Below, piece by piece: positions 1 to 9,204 of a stretch of DNA of 64,000 bases. Made by a program: the position numbers and the translations under genes. Each line of letters opens with the position of its first letter. Within the stretch, counting starts at the first letter, position 1. Below the pieces are notes generated by a model. That model was not told the origin of the DNA. It worked only from the letters and a program-made list of their open reading frames with translations, and searched no databases. This stretch comes from Bacillota bacterium (lineage in GTDB: Bacteria; Bacillota; Clostridia; Tissierellales; Sedimentibacteraceae): NCBI GenBank assembly GCA_023453025.1, contig JAEXUD010000014.1:1-64000 (forward strand). Reading direction: 5' to 3'.

Positions 1-130
1 CATACCACCTCGCATTTTTGATAAATCTATTATATCAAAAATAACGTGAAATCTAAATAGCGTATTAAGTTTTCAAAGTACAAATTTATATCAAAGTCGA
101 TGACCTTTTGACACCCTAATCCTATTATAT

Positions 131-168
131 AAAAAAGAGCTTAAAGCAATCAGACTTTAAACTCTTTA
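131..168 (-). terminator. Rho-independent terminator of the deacetylase gene
   Basis: Read on the minus strand, AAGAGTTTAAAG pairs with CTTTAAGCTCTT across a short loop and is followed by a T-rich run. It lies just past the deacetylase stop codon. Confidence 0.75.
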
Positions 169-176
169 AATTTATT

Positions 177-1271
177 CTATTCGTATATATTGACTAATCT
201 GTCCTTAACAACATCCATATTCAGATATTCTTCATGTCTTTTTGGTATAGTGACAACATCCGGATTTCCGTCACTTATAAATCTTTCTCTTGAATTATTT
301 TCGTATGATTTGAAGTAATCATACATTCCGCAATTGTCAACATCTATTTCACTGGCAGTTACTCTGTAAAGACTGGTGAAGTCTGTCAAAATATCGAATG
401 GTGAATAATCAGGCCTCCAGCCTACATCGAGAGCAGCAAGCATTTTATATTTGTTTCCTTCATATTCGCCTTCCAGCATTTCTTTCAGGTATTCTTCCTT
501 TGGATTGCTTCCATGAGGCAGTGCAAGTGTTTCTACTGTATAATCAGGCAGGTATGATTTTATAATATTATTTATTGAACCTATTTCTGCTTGGATTTCA
601 TCTCCATTTAATGTTTCCATTCCAATATGATTATAGGTATGATTTCCAATGTCATAGCCATTTTCAACAAGCCATTTTATTTTTTGTTCTGTATAGTCTG
701 CTTGACCAAACGGATGTGAGTTTAGGAAAAAGCTTGCTGTAACACTGAAATCTGAATACTTATTTTTAAATTCCTCCAAAATTCCGACAGCACAATCGGG
801 GTCCAGTATCAGCTCTCCGTCTTTTTCTATATAATTGAAATTATTTTGTCTGCCATCGTCAAATGTTAAAATAATTGGTGTATATCCTGCTTCTGTTTTA
901 ATTTCACCTTTTACATAATCATTTAAGCTTATCATTTCATACTTGTTATCATACATGTACTGCAAATCCTTGCGGAAGTTCTCCGGGGTTCTTTGCCATG
1001 TTAATTCTTCCTCACCTATACCATGGTACATGAGTATCATGATTTCTCCCAATTCGTTGGGCTTTAGAGATAAATCTATTGCTTCAATCGGGTCTGCCGG
1101 CGGTTCTTCTGCCGGTTGGCCCTCCGCTTCATTTTCTTGATTTTCTTCAGGAACATTATTCTCCGCATCCTCTTGAATTTTGTCATCAGATGGTCCTGCT
1201 TGTCCTGTCGAAGAGCATCCTGCCAGCAGCAAGGTCAATATTGCTATAATTAATAAATATTTTTTCTTCAT
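177..1271 (-). CDS. Polysaccharide deacetylase lipoprotein (NodB family)
   Basis: A 364-aa secreted lipoprotein. The signal peptide ends in lipobox LAGC (Cys19) and is followed by an acidic, low-complexity linker to about residue 65. The rest is a NodB carbohydrate esterase 4 domain: MYHGI near the start, the metal/catalytic motif TFDDG, and the metal-binding HTYNH. By family it should remove acetyl groups from N-acetylated sugars, most likely cell-wall peptidoglycan or an exopolysaccharide, outside the membrane. An insertion sits between the first motif and the helper motifs. The gene is monocistronic, with a terminator directly downstream. Substrate is inferred only from the family. Confidence 0.9.
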   Translation of the reverse strand: MKKKYLLIIAILTLLLAGCSSTGQAGPSDDKIQEDAENNVPEENQENEAEGQPAEEPPADPIEAIDLSLKPNELGEIMILMYHGIGEEELTWQRTPENFRKDLQYMYDNKYEMISLNDYVKGEIKTEAGYTPIILTFDDGRQNNFNYIEKDGELILDPDCAVGILEEFKNKYSDFSVTASFFLNSHPFGQADYTEQKIKWLVENGYDIGNHTYNHIGMETLNGDEIQAEIGSINNIIKSYLPDYTVETLALPHGSNPKEEYLKEMLEGEYEGNKYKMLAALDVGWRPDYSPFDILTDFTSLYRVTASEIDVDNCGMYDYFKSYENNSRERFISDGNPDVVTIPKRHEEYLNMDVVKDRLVNIYE

Positions 1272-1298
1272 TTTTGTCCCCTTCTATATCAAATAATT

Positions 1299-1340
1299 GT
1301 GACCCCATCTTCAATGAGTGGGGGCACCTCTCAACGACGT
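1299..1340. repeat. G/C-rich hairpin element, copy 1
   Basis: CCCCA and TGGGG arms are followed by GGCACCTCTCAAC. The same arrangement, GGGGGCGCTTTTCAAC after a CCCCC/GGGGG hairpin, occurs at 57774-57812. Both copies are intergenic. Probably a small dispersed element; its identity is unknown. Confidence 0.4.
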
Positions 1341-1427
1341 TCCAGCTTTAGCTGAACGAGTTTACTCTTTCCTATATTGTATAATATTTGGTGCAGAAAG
1401 TCTACATGTAGAATTTACATAATCTTG

Positions 1428-1455
1428 TTGTTATTAGTTTAAAATTTGATATAAT
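1428..1455 (+). promoter_or_regulatory. Promoter of the DUF4364 gene
   Basis: TTGTTA at 1428-1433, a 16-base spacer, and TATAAT at 1450-1455, about 30 bases before the TTG start codon. Confidence 0.6.
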
Positions 1456-1483
1456 ATATATATCTTTAAATGCGGAGGAAAAA

Positions 1484-2008
1484 TTGAGCAGTAATAAAAT
1501 TGCACAGGATAAATTAAAGCTTTTATATATTTTGAAATATATTAATACCCCCCTGACCAATATTGAAATCACTAATTTTATATTAGATAATGACATAATG
1601 GATTATTTTACATTGCAGGAATTCCTTGGAGACTTATGCGATTCTGGCTTTGTATTACTTAATTCAAAAAATGGAAATGAATATTATTCAATATCTAAAG
1701 AAGGTATAGATGTCTTGGATATGTTTGGTGATAAGCTTCCTGATTATTTTTTAAAGCAAGTTGAAAAAAGCTTTTCTGTTTTTAAAATAGAAATTAAAAA
1801 GCATAGAGAACTGCTTGGACATTATTACAAGAAGCAAGATGATGAATTCATTGTTTCTCTTCAGGCTATTGAAAATGAATCCACTATTTTCAGCCTTAGT
1901 GTTAATGTCCCTGAAGAAGAGCTTGCAAAGCACATATGTAAAAGATGGGATTCAAATCCTGAGGAGATTTTTTCAAAAATAATAAAAACACTTACATCTG
2001 ATCTTTAA
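1484..2008 (+). CDS. DUF4364 family protein (winged-helix-like)
   Basis: A 174-aa cytoplasmic protein that resembles the DUF4364 family of Clostridia. The first ~80 residues look like a winged helix (KLLYILKYI, ITNFILDNDI, YYSISKEG near residue 70). The C-terminal half is alpha/beta and may be a dimerisation or ligand domain. Translation starts at TTG, six bases after GGAGG. The last 17 bases overlap the end of the convergent propeller gene, so the two transcripts are antisense at their 3' ends. A regulatory role is plausible from the fold, but no target is visible. Confidence 0.7.
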   Translation: MSSNKIAQDKLKLLYILKYINTPLTNIEITNFILDNDIMDYFTLQEFLGDLCDSGFVLLNSKNGNEYYSISKEGIDVLDMFGDKLPDYFLKQVEKSFSVFKIEIKKHRELLGHYYKKQDDEFIVSLQAIENESTIFSLSVNVPEEELAKHICKRWDSNPEEIFSKIIKTLTSDL

Positions 2009-2897
2009 TAATTTTGATACAGCTTGGAGAAAAATTCAAGCTGATTGCTCGGTCAACAGCTAACTTATCACTGTCAATTACAGTTATCTGATTCTTTTTT
2101 GAATTAGATATATAAACATACTTTTCACCAACAGTCAAACTTTCCGGATATCCTCCCAGGAAAATCAATTTAACTGTTTCTTTTTTTGCTGTATCAATTA
2201 TATAAAGCTTTTTATCTTCGATATTTATTACATATATCAAATTTCTTTTATAATCAATATCAAAATCTGAAGCTAAGCCATCTATTAAAATAACATTTTC
2301 AATTTTTCCGGTTTCAATGTTTATAAAATTGATTTTAGTATGAACATTACCGTTTGCGAAATAAGCCATTAGAATAATGTAATTGCCTGATATAAACATA
2401 TGCATCGGCTTACCGTCAGTGGTAAAATGTCTTTTGAGCTCATGCTTTTCCGAATATTCGAGAATTTCATTTTCTTCATAGCAGCATATATAAAGCTTCT
2501 CATCATTTTTACTGTATATAATATCATGAGGCTTAATACCTGCCGGAATTGATTCTGTCAAAGCAAAATTAGGCAAGTCAATAACTGATATGTTATCCGA
2601 CTCAAAATTAGCGACATACATATTGTCATCTGCAATACACATATGCCGTGGATCTCTGCCTGCTGATTCCTCAGACAATTCGTTTTGAGCATAATCGTAC
2701 TTATAAATTTTATTGTTATATGAATCTGCCAGATAAACTGAATTACCATAATTTATAATGCTATGTATTGCCAGTTTGTCTTCTTTTCCTAAATTAACCG
2801 CCTTTTTGCAAATATATTCTTCTCCCAGCAACTCCATTATAAACAGCATCATTCTGCCTTGATAAATCCCTGTAACAGATACTTTATCATCTTTCAT
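1992..2897 (-). CDS. YVTN/YncE-like beta-propeller protein
   Basis: About 301 aa, built of repeated ~40-residue units such as SVYLADSYNNKIYKYD, NMYVANFESDNISVID and YVYISNSKKNQITVID. This is the pattern of a seven-bladed YVTN/NHL-type propeller. I place the start at the second Met (2897) because GGAGGTG lies six bases before it; a longer frame opens at 2912. No signal peptide or membrane segment is seen, so it is probably cytoplasmic. Such proteins often bind partners or ligands; the function here is unknown. Confidence 0.65.
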   Translation of the reverse strand: MKDDKVSVTGIYQGRMMLFIMELLGEEYICKKAVNLGKEDKLAIHSIINYGNSVYLADSYNNKIYKYDYAQNELSEESAGRDPRHMCIADDNMYVANFESDNISVIDLPNFALTESIPAGIKPHDIIYSKNDEKLYICCYEENEILEYSEKHELKRHFTTDGKPMHMFISGNYIILMAYFANGNVHTKINFINIETGKIENVILIDGLASDFDIDYKRNLIYVINIEDKKLYIIDTAKKETVKLIFLGGYPESLTVGEKYVYISNSKKNQITVIDSDKLAVDRAISLNFSPSCIKIIKDQM

Positions 2898-2966
2898 AGC
2901 AATCACCTCCATATAGTCTATGTAAAATTTTCAAAGAAGTGAAATTTTTTATGAAAATTTATATAT

Positions 2967-3027
2967 TTTCTTGGGATTTCGCTGTATAGTTCTATCGCTA
3001 TTTTTTCATCCCTCCGGGTCGAAAAAA
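2967..3027 (-). repeat. Partial copy of the ~120-bp intergenic repeat
   Basis: On the minus strand it reads TTTTTTCGACC..AGGGA..GAAAAAATAGCG..AATCCCAA. This matches the plus-strand element at 9238-9355 over about 60 bases with scattered changes. The hairpin arms are kept and the distal half has decayed. Confidence 0.5.
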
Positions 3028-3051
3028 GAAAACACCCAATTAAATTGGGTG
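3012..3051 (-). terminator. Terminator overlapping the patatin stop codon
   Basis: On the minus strand CACCCAATT pairs with AATTGGGTG and is followed by TTTTCTTTTTT. The patatin stop codon TAA (3040-3042) lies in the loop. Confidence 0.8.
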
Positions 3052-3825
3052 CACTGAATTGCTTAATATTCTTATTGCATCTTCATATCCTTTATTTATC
3101 ATCCAATCAATTCTTTTATGACTGGCTTCTAATGTACTGCTTAAAAATTCATCCGGTGCTATGTCGATTATTTTAATGTCTTTATATTTTTTAAAATCAT
3201 AACAATCAGGTCTTAGCCTAATTGCAATAATAACATCACATTTTTTGTCTGCAGCCATTTCTATAGGCAATTTGCTAAAAAAACTACCGTCCAAATAATA
3301 CTTACCATTAATTTGTCTTGGTTTAAATACAGGCAGAGCACAACTGGCATATATAAACTCATGCAGCATACCTGTCGGTATATCTTCCTTAAACAATCTT
3401 AACGGCTTTCTGTCACTAAGACAATATGTTGTTATGCCTAGGTCAATATGAGAAGCTCTTACTTTTTCTTCATCAATAATTTCTTTAAAAAACTGTATTA
3501 CAGGCTCAGGGTCGATGCCTTCACAGTTCATATAATAATCTTCAAAGTCATCAATATTATTTTTAAATTTTTCTGAAAATATTGATGAATTGTTTGGATT
3601 GCTTGTATTTTCGCCAAAAGAAAAGTTTGTATTTTGCCATAGTTTTAAGCTGACCTCATAATCACCAAGAATATATGAGGTTGCATTCAGTGCACCTATA
3701 GAAGTACCGACAACGCAATCATATTGCATATTAAGTTCTTTTAAAGCCTTCAGAGTTCCTGCCTGATAGGCTCCTTTAGCTCCTCCCCCTTCTAAAGCAA
3801 TTCCAACTTTTACTCCTTTGTTCAT
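3040..3825 (-). CDS. Patatin-like phospholipase (RssA/YlbK type)
   Basis: A 261-aa protein with the full patatin signature: the oxyanion-hole glycine loop GGGAKGAYQAG (residues 13-23), nucleophile Ser42 in GTSIG, and the dyad aspartate Asp179 in LDGS. The family hydrolyses acyl esters of lipids with a Ser-Asp dyad. No signal peptide is present, so it probably acts in the cytoplasm or on the inner membrane face. AAAGGAG lies just upstream of the ATG. The LysM protein gene is immediately upstream and may be co-transcribed. Confidence 0.88.
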   Translation of the reverse strand: MNKGVKVGIALEGGGAKGAYQAGTLKALKELNMQYDCVVGTSIGALNATSYILGDYEVSLKLWQNTNFSFGENTSNPNNSSIFSEKFKNNIDDFEDYYMNCEGIDPEPVIQFFKEIIDEEKVRASHIDLGITTYCLSDRKPLRLFKEDIPTGMLHEFIYASCALPVFKPRQINGKYYLDGSFFSKLPIEMAADKKCDVIIAIRLRPDCYDFKKYKDIKIIDIAPDEFLSSTLEASHKRIDWMINKGYEDAIRILSNSVHPI

Positions 3826-3841
3826 ATATACTCCTTTAATT

Positions 3842-4567
3842 TTAAGTGTTTGAATTATTTTGTGGATTCGGTATGCATATTCTTGTACCTACAATTAAAA
3901 AGTTAGCCGGCCTTAACCCGGGATTAGCAATCAACAGCTGAGATGGTGTCATATTATTTGCTAGAGCTACTGTTGCCAGACTATCTCCTGTTTTAATTAC
4001 ATATTCGGTAAAATTCTCTCCACACTGTTCATAGCTTTCTGTAGGAATACAAAGCTCTGTTCCCGGAACTATAACATTAAAATTAAACTCCGGATTAGCC
4101 TCTCTAAGCTCATTCAAGCTTAAATTATAGCCGATCAAAATATCACTTAATCTTGTTCCCTCTGCTATAGTTACAACTGAACCGAATGGGCATCCGGGCG
4201 GTACGTTAGGTATGCATATCTCCTGCCCTACCTTCAAATCATATGGATTAGCCTGAGGGTTGGCTTCTAATAAAAGATTAAGCGGCATATCATACCTGCG
4301 CGCAAGATTGTAGAAGCTTTCTCCTTCTCTAACTATATAATAAGCACCGTTAATGCATGGCGGTCTTTCTGGTACTCTTGGAACGCACAACGACATTCCT
4401 TCTGTCAATGTCCTAAGTCTTAATGTGGGATTTAATTCTAACAAGCCAACCAAATTTGTTCCAAATCTGGTTGCTATTGAATTCAATGTATCTCCAGGCT
4501 GTACTACATAAGGCATAGTATATCTGTTGGGGCATTGAACCTCATTTTGGTTTTGTCTATAAATCAT
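3842..4567 (-). CDS. Protein with four LysM repeats
   Basis: A 241-aa protein made almost entirely of four LysM units of about 50 residues (YVVQPGDTLNSIATRFG, YIVREGESFYNLARRY, VTIAEGTRLSDILIGY, YVIKTGDSLATVALAN). Each ends in a conserved (L/E)CIP-type motif, giving one Cys per repeat. LysM binds N-acetylglucosamine-containing polymers such as peptidoglycan. There is no signal peptide or catalytic domain. That combination is typical of Clostridial spore-coat or cortex-associated LysM proteins, so a spore role is possible but inferred. Confidence 0.8.
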   Translation of the reverse strand: MIYRQNQNEVQCPNRYTMPYVVQPGDTLNSIATRFGTNLVGLLELNPTLRLRTLTEGMSLCVPRVPERPPCINGAYYIVREGESFYNLARRYDMPLNLLLEANPQANPYDLKVGQEICIPNVPPGCPFGSVVTIAEGTRLSDILIGYNLSLNELREANPEFNFNVIVPGTELCIPTESYEQCGENFTEYVIKTGDSLATVALANNMTPSQLLIANPGLRPANFLIVGTRICIPNPQNNSNT

Positions 4568-4652
4568 TATATAATCACCTCATAATATAATTTGTTATCT
4601 TATAATATTCATGAGGTAATGAATGTTTCTTAAAATTGTGCAGAATCCTTAA

Positions 4653-5096
4653 TTACTCCGTTGAAAACTTATCTCTTTCACTAACAGCAAGCTTATCACA
4701 GCGCTCATTATATTCATGTCCGTTATGCCCTAATACATGAACAAATTTGACACTATGTTTTTCAGCTGCATATAATAATCTCTGCCAGAGCTCCTTGTTT
4801 AAAACAGGCTTACCATCAGCTTTTTTCCAGTTTTTTTTCTGCCATGACTTCAGCCATCCCTTGTTAAATGCATCAGTTACATATTTAGAATCAGTTGTTA
4901 CAGTTACAAGGCAAGGCTCTTTCAAGGCTTCCAGGCCAATAATCACTCCCATAAGCTCCATTCTGTTGTTAGTTGTATTTTTTTCTCCCCCGCTAAGCTC
5001 CATTTCCTTGCCATTATACTCAAGAATTACTCCATAGCCTCCCGGTCCGGGATTTCCGCTGCAAGCTCCATCTGAGTATATATTGACATTCTTCAT
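4653..5096 (-). CDS. rnhA: Ribonuclease HI
   Basis: A 147-aa RNase H type 1, which cuts the RNA strand of RNA-DNA hybrids. The catalytic carboxylates are visible: Asp9 in YSDGAC, Glu47 in NRMEL, Asp69 in TTDSKY and Asp134 in ERCDKLA; His124 is in VLGHNGH. Length is normal for a bacterial RNase HI. The gene shares one base with the end of serA, so the two are translationally coupled. Confidence 0.95.
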   Translation of the reverse strand: MKNVNIYSDGACSGNPGPGGYGVILEYNGKEMELSGGEKNTTNNRMELMGVIIGLEALKEPCLVTVTTDSKYVTDAFNKGWLKSWQKKNWKKADGKPVLNKELWQRLLYAAEKHSVKFVHVLGHNGHEYNERCDKLAVSERDKFSTE

Positions 5097-6274
5097 TATT
5101 TGTCTCCCTTTTGCTTTATTAGCATTACTCTAAGTATTCCATAATGCTTTTCTAATTCATTAAGCTCTTCCTCCGTTAATTCTCCCACAACATCAATAAT
5201 ATTGCAAGCATAATCTCCCTTGCTCTTATTAACCATCCCTATAATATTAATATTCCTGCTTGCAAGGGCAGTCGTCATCTTACCTATCATGTTAGGTATA
5301 TTTTTATTTAACACAACAATTCTATCAGTGCCGGGATATCTTTCCATTGAGCAATCCGGAAAATTAACTGAATTTATTATATTACCCTTTTCAAGATATT
5401 CTGTGAGCTGTGTAACAGCCATTTCAGCACAATTTTCTTCCGCTTCGTACGTTGAGCCTCCTAAATGAGGTATGCATACAACATTTTTTAGGTTAATGAG
5501 CTTATCATTAGGAAGATCAGATACATGATATCCTACCTTACCACTTTCCAAAGCTTCAATTAAATCATCCTCATTAATTATTCCTTCTCTTGCAAAATTC
5601 AGTATTTTTACTCCGTGCTTCATCAAATTTATGTTATCTTTATTGATATAATTTTTAGTTTCTTCATTGTATGGTGTGTGAATTGTTATATAATCACTTC
5701 TTTTGAACAAATCATTTACATCACTTGTGTATTGAACATCCCATGATAAGCCAAGGGCATTTTTAACTGAAATATACGGATCATAGCCTATTACCTCCAT
5801 TCCAAGCTTAATACCTAAATTAGCAACAAGATGTCCGACATTTCCAAGTCCGATTACACCTAAAGTTTTCCCTTTTAATTCAGGACCCGCAAACTTAGAT
5901 TTTCCTCTTTCAACAGTTTCAACTATATTATTGTCTATATTTTTTGTCCAGTAAATACTGTCTATAACCTTTCTGGATGAAATTAACAGCCCTAAAAAGG
6001 TCAATTCACAAACTGCATTTGCATTTGCTCCAGGAGAATTAAAAACAACAATTCCCTCTTCAGCACATCTTTCAACAGGTATATTATTTACTCCTGCTCC
6101 AGATCTGGCAATTGCCTTGATTCTCTGAGAAAATTCCATTTTGTGTATATCCATGCTTCTCATCACGATACCATCAGCATCTGTTGTTTCTTTCTCAACT
6201 ATTTCATATTTATTATCAGAAAACAAATTCATCGCTTCCTTCGGTATTTTACAAAACAATGCTACTTTATTCAT
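5096..6274 (-). CDS. serA: D-3-phosphoglycerate dehydrogenase
   Basis: A 392-aa D-isomer 2-hydroxyacid dehydrogenase that oxidises 3-phosphoglycerate in the first step of serine synthesis. The N-terminal part carries ARSGAGVNNIP. The NAD fold has GVIGLGNVG, followed by NFAREGIINEDDL and the catalytic His in IPHLGGST. The last ~70 residues form an ACT domain (VVLNKNIPNMIGKMT), which in this short SerA type usually serves serine feedback. AGGAGG precedes the ATG. No serC partner is nearby, and the gene overlaps rnhA. Confidence 0.9.
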   Translation of the reverse strand: MNKVALFCKIPKEAMNLFSDNKYEIVEKETTDADGIVMRSMDIHKMEFSQRIKAIARSGAGVNNIPVERCAEEGIVVFNSPGANANAVCELTFLGLLISSRKVIDSIYWTKNIDNNIVETVERGKSKFAGPELKGKTLGVIGLGNVGHLVANLGIKLGMEVIGYDPYISVKNALGLSWDVQYTSDVNDLFKRSDYITIHTPYNEETKNYINKDNINLMKHGVKILNFAREGIINEDDLIEALESGKVGYHVSDLPNDKLINLKNVVCIPHLGGSTYEAEENCAEMAVTQLTEYLEKGNIINSVNFPDCSMERYPGTDRIVVLNKNIPNMIGKMTTALASRNINIIGMVNKSKGDYACNIIDVVGELTEEELNELEKHYGILRVMLIKQKGDK

Positions 6275-6397
6275 TTTTACATCCTCCTGCTTTTAAATTA
6301 TGAGTCTTAGTATACAACCCATAATGATTAAATGCAAGTAAAAATGATTAATTGAAAATACAAAATTCGTAATTTTTTTATTTATTTAATTATAAAA

Positions 6398-6433
6398 AAA
6401 AAGGTCAAATACATTTTAATGTATTTGACCTTC
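6398..6433 (-). terminator. Terminator after the small Gly/Trp-rich gene
   Basis: AAGGTCAAATACATT pairs perfectly with AATGTATTTGACCTT, followed on the minus strand by a run of nine T residues. Confidence 0.85.
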
Positions 6434-6446
6434 TGTTAAGTACAAC

Positions 6447-6602
6447 TTATCTGCAGCAACCTCTGCCAAACCAATTATTGCCGCCAAACAACCACCAAAT
6501 AACAAATATTATTATTATCCATTCCCACCAGTCATTTTCGCCGCCAATGCCACCAACACGGTCGCAGCATCCAAAGTTGGTTGCTCTTACTTCATCTGAC
6601 AT
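6447..6602 (-). CDS. Small Gly/Trp/Cys-rich membrane protein (51 aa)
   Basis: A short frame starting MSDEVRATNFGCCDRVGG and ending WFGRGCCR. It has one hydrophobic stretch, WEWIIIIFVIWWLF, two CC pairs, and glycine pairs on both sides. GAGAGGTG stands six bases before the ATG, and a strong terminator follows 14 bases after the stop, so it has the layout of a real single gene. I do not recognise the family. The layout resembles tiny membrane proteins of Firmicutes such as the YjcZ group, but there is no clear match. Confidence 0.65.
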   Translation of the reverse strand: MSDEVRATNFGCCDRVGGIGGENDWWEWIIIIFVIWWLFGGNNWFGRGCCR

Positions 6603-6683
6603 ACATTTCACCTCTCTTTATTATAACTTAATATATGTTGGTAAAATGATTATGTGAATAATTATATCCAAAAGATATAAATT

Positions 6684-7844
6684 CTAAAGAATTTCTAAAG
6701 TTGATATACATGTCTCCAATAATTCCTCAATATTCAATTTGCTCTCTGATTTTAATATGTTATCAAGCTTAGGATTAATTAATGGATTAGGCGGAGCAAA
6801 TACTGAACAGCAATCATCATATGGAAGTATTGATGTTTCAAATGTTCCTATTTCTCTTGCCCTTTCAATGATTTCTGTTTTATCCATACCAATAACCGGT
6901 TTCAATATAGGCATATCAATTGCATTTTCAATTGCAATCATTGATTTCATAGTCTGGCTTGCAACCTGTCCAAGACTTTCTCCGGTTATAAGCATTTCCA
7001 TTTTGTTTTCTTTTGCTATCCTTTCTGCAATACGCATCATAAATCTTCTTGCAATAATAGTTGTTTCGTCTTGTCTGCAAAATTCTTTAATAGCTTTATG
7101 TATTTCCAGTATGTTTACACTGAATAGTTTAATTTTCCCGCAATATTCTTCTAATAGTTCCTTTAAATTCTTAACCTTCTCATTAGCTCTTTCTGATGTG
7201 AATGGGTATGTATGAAAATACAGAGCATCTATTGCCACTCCCCTTTTGGCAATCATATAACCTGCCACGGGGCTGTCAATTCCTCCGGATAATAACAGTA
7301 AAGCTCTGCCGCATGAGCCTACAGGCATCCCTCCAACAGTCTTAATTTTTTCAGATGATATATAACAGCTTTTTTTTATATCTATTGATATTTCAACATC
7401 AGGATTATGAACATCCACCTTGACGTCATTGAATGCAGCCAGTATTCTGCCTCCTGCCTCTGCACTGAAATCCATTGATTTTATCGGAAAGGTCTTGTCA
7501 CCTCTTTTCGTATTTACCTTGAAGGTTTTTATGTTTTGTTTTTCTTTTAAATATTTAAATAACTCAACTGATTTTTCAAATATAAGCTCCGGGTCTTTTT
7601 CAACCTTCACAGAAGGACTTATATTTACAATTCCAAATATCTTTCTGGTTTTTTCAATAATTCCATCCATATCATCCTTATTTTTAGTTTCGATAAATAC
7701 CTTTCCCAGATCCTTGTATATAGATAAACCTTTATATTCCTTTAATGCAAATTTTATTTGTTCAATTAACTGATGCTCAAAATTACCTCTGTTTTTTCCT
7801 TTTAAAAATATTTCTCCAAAGCTTGCTGCTACTATATTATACAT
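6684..7844 (-). CDS. thiI: tRNA 4-thiouridine synthase
   Basis: A 386-aa protein with an N-terminal ferredoxin-like/THUMP region (residues ~1-165) and a PP-loop ATPase domain (LLSGGIDSPVAGYMIAKRG). It adenylates U8 of tRNA and inserts sulfur; in some bacteria it also supplies sulfur for thiamine thiazole. The E. coli C-terminal rhodanese domain is absent, as is usual in Firmicutes. The cysteine desulfurase upstream is the expected sulfur donor, and the pair is probably one operon. Confidence 0.93.
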   Translation of the reverse strand: MYNIVAASFGEIFLKGKNRGNFEHQLIEQIKFALKEYKGLSIYKDLGKVFIETKNKDDMDGIIEKTRKIFGIVNISPSVKVEKDPELIFEKSVELFKYLKEKQNIKTFKVNTKRGDKTFPIKSMDFSAEAGGRILAAFNDVKVDVHNPDVEISIDIKKSCYISSEKIKTVGGMPVGSCGRALLLLSGGIDSPVAGYMIAKRGVAIDALYFHTYPFTSERANEKVKNLKELLEEYCGKIKLFSVNILEIHKAIKEFCRQDETTIIARRFMMRIAERIAKENKMEMLITGESLGQVASQTMKSMIAIENAIDMPILKPVIGMDKTEIIERAREIGTFETSILPYDDCCSVFAPPNPLINPKLDNILKSESKLNIEELLETCISTLEIL

Positions 7845-7903
7845 ATGTGTCCTTTCTTATAACATTATTTTTTAAACTGTATATTCCTCTTTTTCAATTC
7901 TTT

Positions 7904-9049
7904 TTACTTCATTATTTTTCTTATGTCCTCTACTGATTTTTTAATATTTTCGACCACATATTCTACCTCGTCAAAGCAGTTAAAAAAGCCCAGGCTTATG
8001 CGAATAGTACCCTCGGCATATTCACTGTCTAAATTTATTGCTTCCAATATCCGGTTATTTCTGGCTTTGGATGAGCATGCAGAACCGGTTGAAACATAAA
8101 TTCCTTTTTGTTCTAAATAATGTATCAGGACTTCACCGCGTATATTTTTGAATGAAACATTTAAAATATGCGGTGCACCGTCTTCTCCCATTGAACTGTT
8201 TATCTTAATATCTTCAATTTCTTCTGATAATCTTTTGGCATAGAGATTTTTAAGCTCTCTTAATTTGTCATTTTCTTCGTTAAAGCTTGAGAGAACAAGA
8301 TTGCATGCTTCACCAAATCCAACAATTCCAGGTGTGTTTTCTGTGCCGGGCCTTATTGATTTTTCCTGTCCTCCGCCATATGTCATGGAGCTTATGTTTA
8401 ATCCCGAACGAATAAACACCCCCCCTACGCCTTTTGGGCCATGAATTTTATGACTGCTGAACGCCATTGTGTCAACATCCAGCTTTGATGTATCAATTTT
8501 TATTTTACCATATGATTGTACAGCATCTATATGAATTTTCGTATTTTTATTTTTATCTTTAACAATCTTAGCAATTTTATTTAAATCCTGAACTATTCCG
8601 ATTTCATTATTTACATGCATTATCGATACTAGAATAGTGTTTTCATCTATGATTTCAGATAAATTTTCCAAGTTAACCTTGCCCATTTTATCTGTATCAA
8701 CATATCTTACCTCTGTTTTGTCCTTGAAATGATTAACTACATTATAAACTGAGGGATGCTCTATTTTGGTTGTAATAATATTATGTTTCCTTTCTGCATT
8801 ATTTAAATGACCAAAAATTGCAATATTATTACTTTCAGTCCCTCCTCCGGTAAAATATATTTCTACTGCTTTTGCGTTGATTATTTTTGCAGCGGCTTTT
8901 CTTGCTTCTTGAACCTTCTTTTCTATTTTTAGTCCCATTCTGTGAAGAGATGATGGGTTTCCATAGAAATTCTCATTGATATCAATTATTTGCTTCATAA
9001 CCTCGAGTCTTACTTTGGTTGTTGCACTGTTATCTAAATAAACTTCCAT
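7904..9049 (-). CDS. Cysteine desulfurase (IscS/NifS family)
   Basis: A 381-aa PLP enzyme that takes sulfur from cysteine as a persulfide. It begins YLDNSATT. The PLP lysine is in SSHKIHGPKG, and the mobile-loop cysteine is in STGSACSS, the IscS/NifS class rather than SufS. It lies directly upstream of thiI, a common Firmicute pairing in which this desulfurase feeds tRNA thiolation. No IscU or SufU is next to it. A long perfect palindrome lies about 90 bases upstream. Confidence 0.9.
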   Translation of the reverse strand: MEVYLDNSATTKVRLEVMKQIIDINENFYGNPSSLHRMGLKIEKKVQEARKAAAKIINAKAVEIYFTGGGTESNNIAIFGHLNNAERKHNIITTKIEHPSVYNVVNHFKDKTEVRYVDTDKMGKVNLENLSEIIDENTILVSIMHVNNEIGIVQDLNKIAKIVKDKNKNTKIHIDAVQSYGKIKIDTSKLDVDTMAFSSHKIHGPKGVGGVFIRSGLNISSMTYGGGQEKSIRPGTENTPGIVGFGEACNLVLSSFNEENDKLRELKNLYAKRLSEEIEDIKINSSMGEDGAPHILNVSFKNIRGEVLIHYLEQKGIYVSTGSACSSKARNNRILEAINLDSEYAEGTIRISLGFFNCFDEVEYVVENIKKSVEDIRKIMK

Positions 9050-9137
9050 AATTAACCTCTTTGTAATATAATTAAATTATTATGACTTAAAAAATTTGTA
9101 AAAAAAACTTGCAATATGACTATATGTTTGTTATAAT

Positions 9138-9171
9138 TATATTTGGTTATCCCCCCCGATAACCAAATATA
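9138..9171. promoter_or_regulatory. 14-bp-arm perfect inverted repeat upstream of the cysteine desulfurase
   Basis: TATATTTGGTTATC and its exact complement GATAACCAAATATA flank a six-C spacer. TATAAT-like boxes overlap its edge on the minus strand. There is no T run, so it is not a standard terminator. It may be an operator or a folded leader. Confidence 0.5.
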
Positions 9172-9204
9172 TTCCCAATACCCCTTTTATGCATATTAAT
9201 GCTT

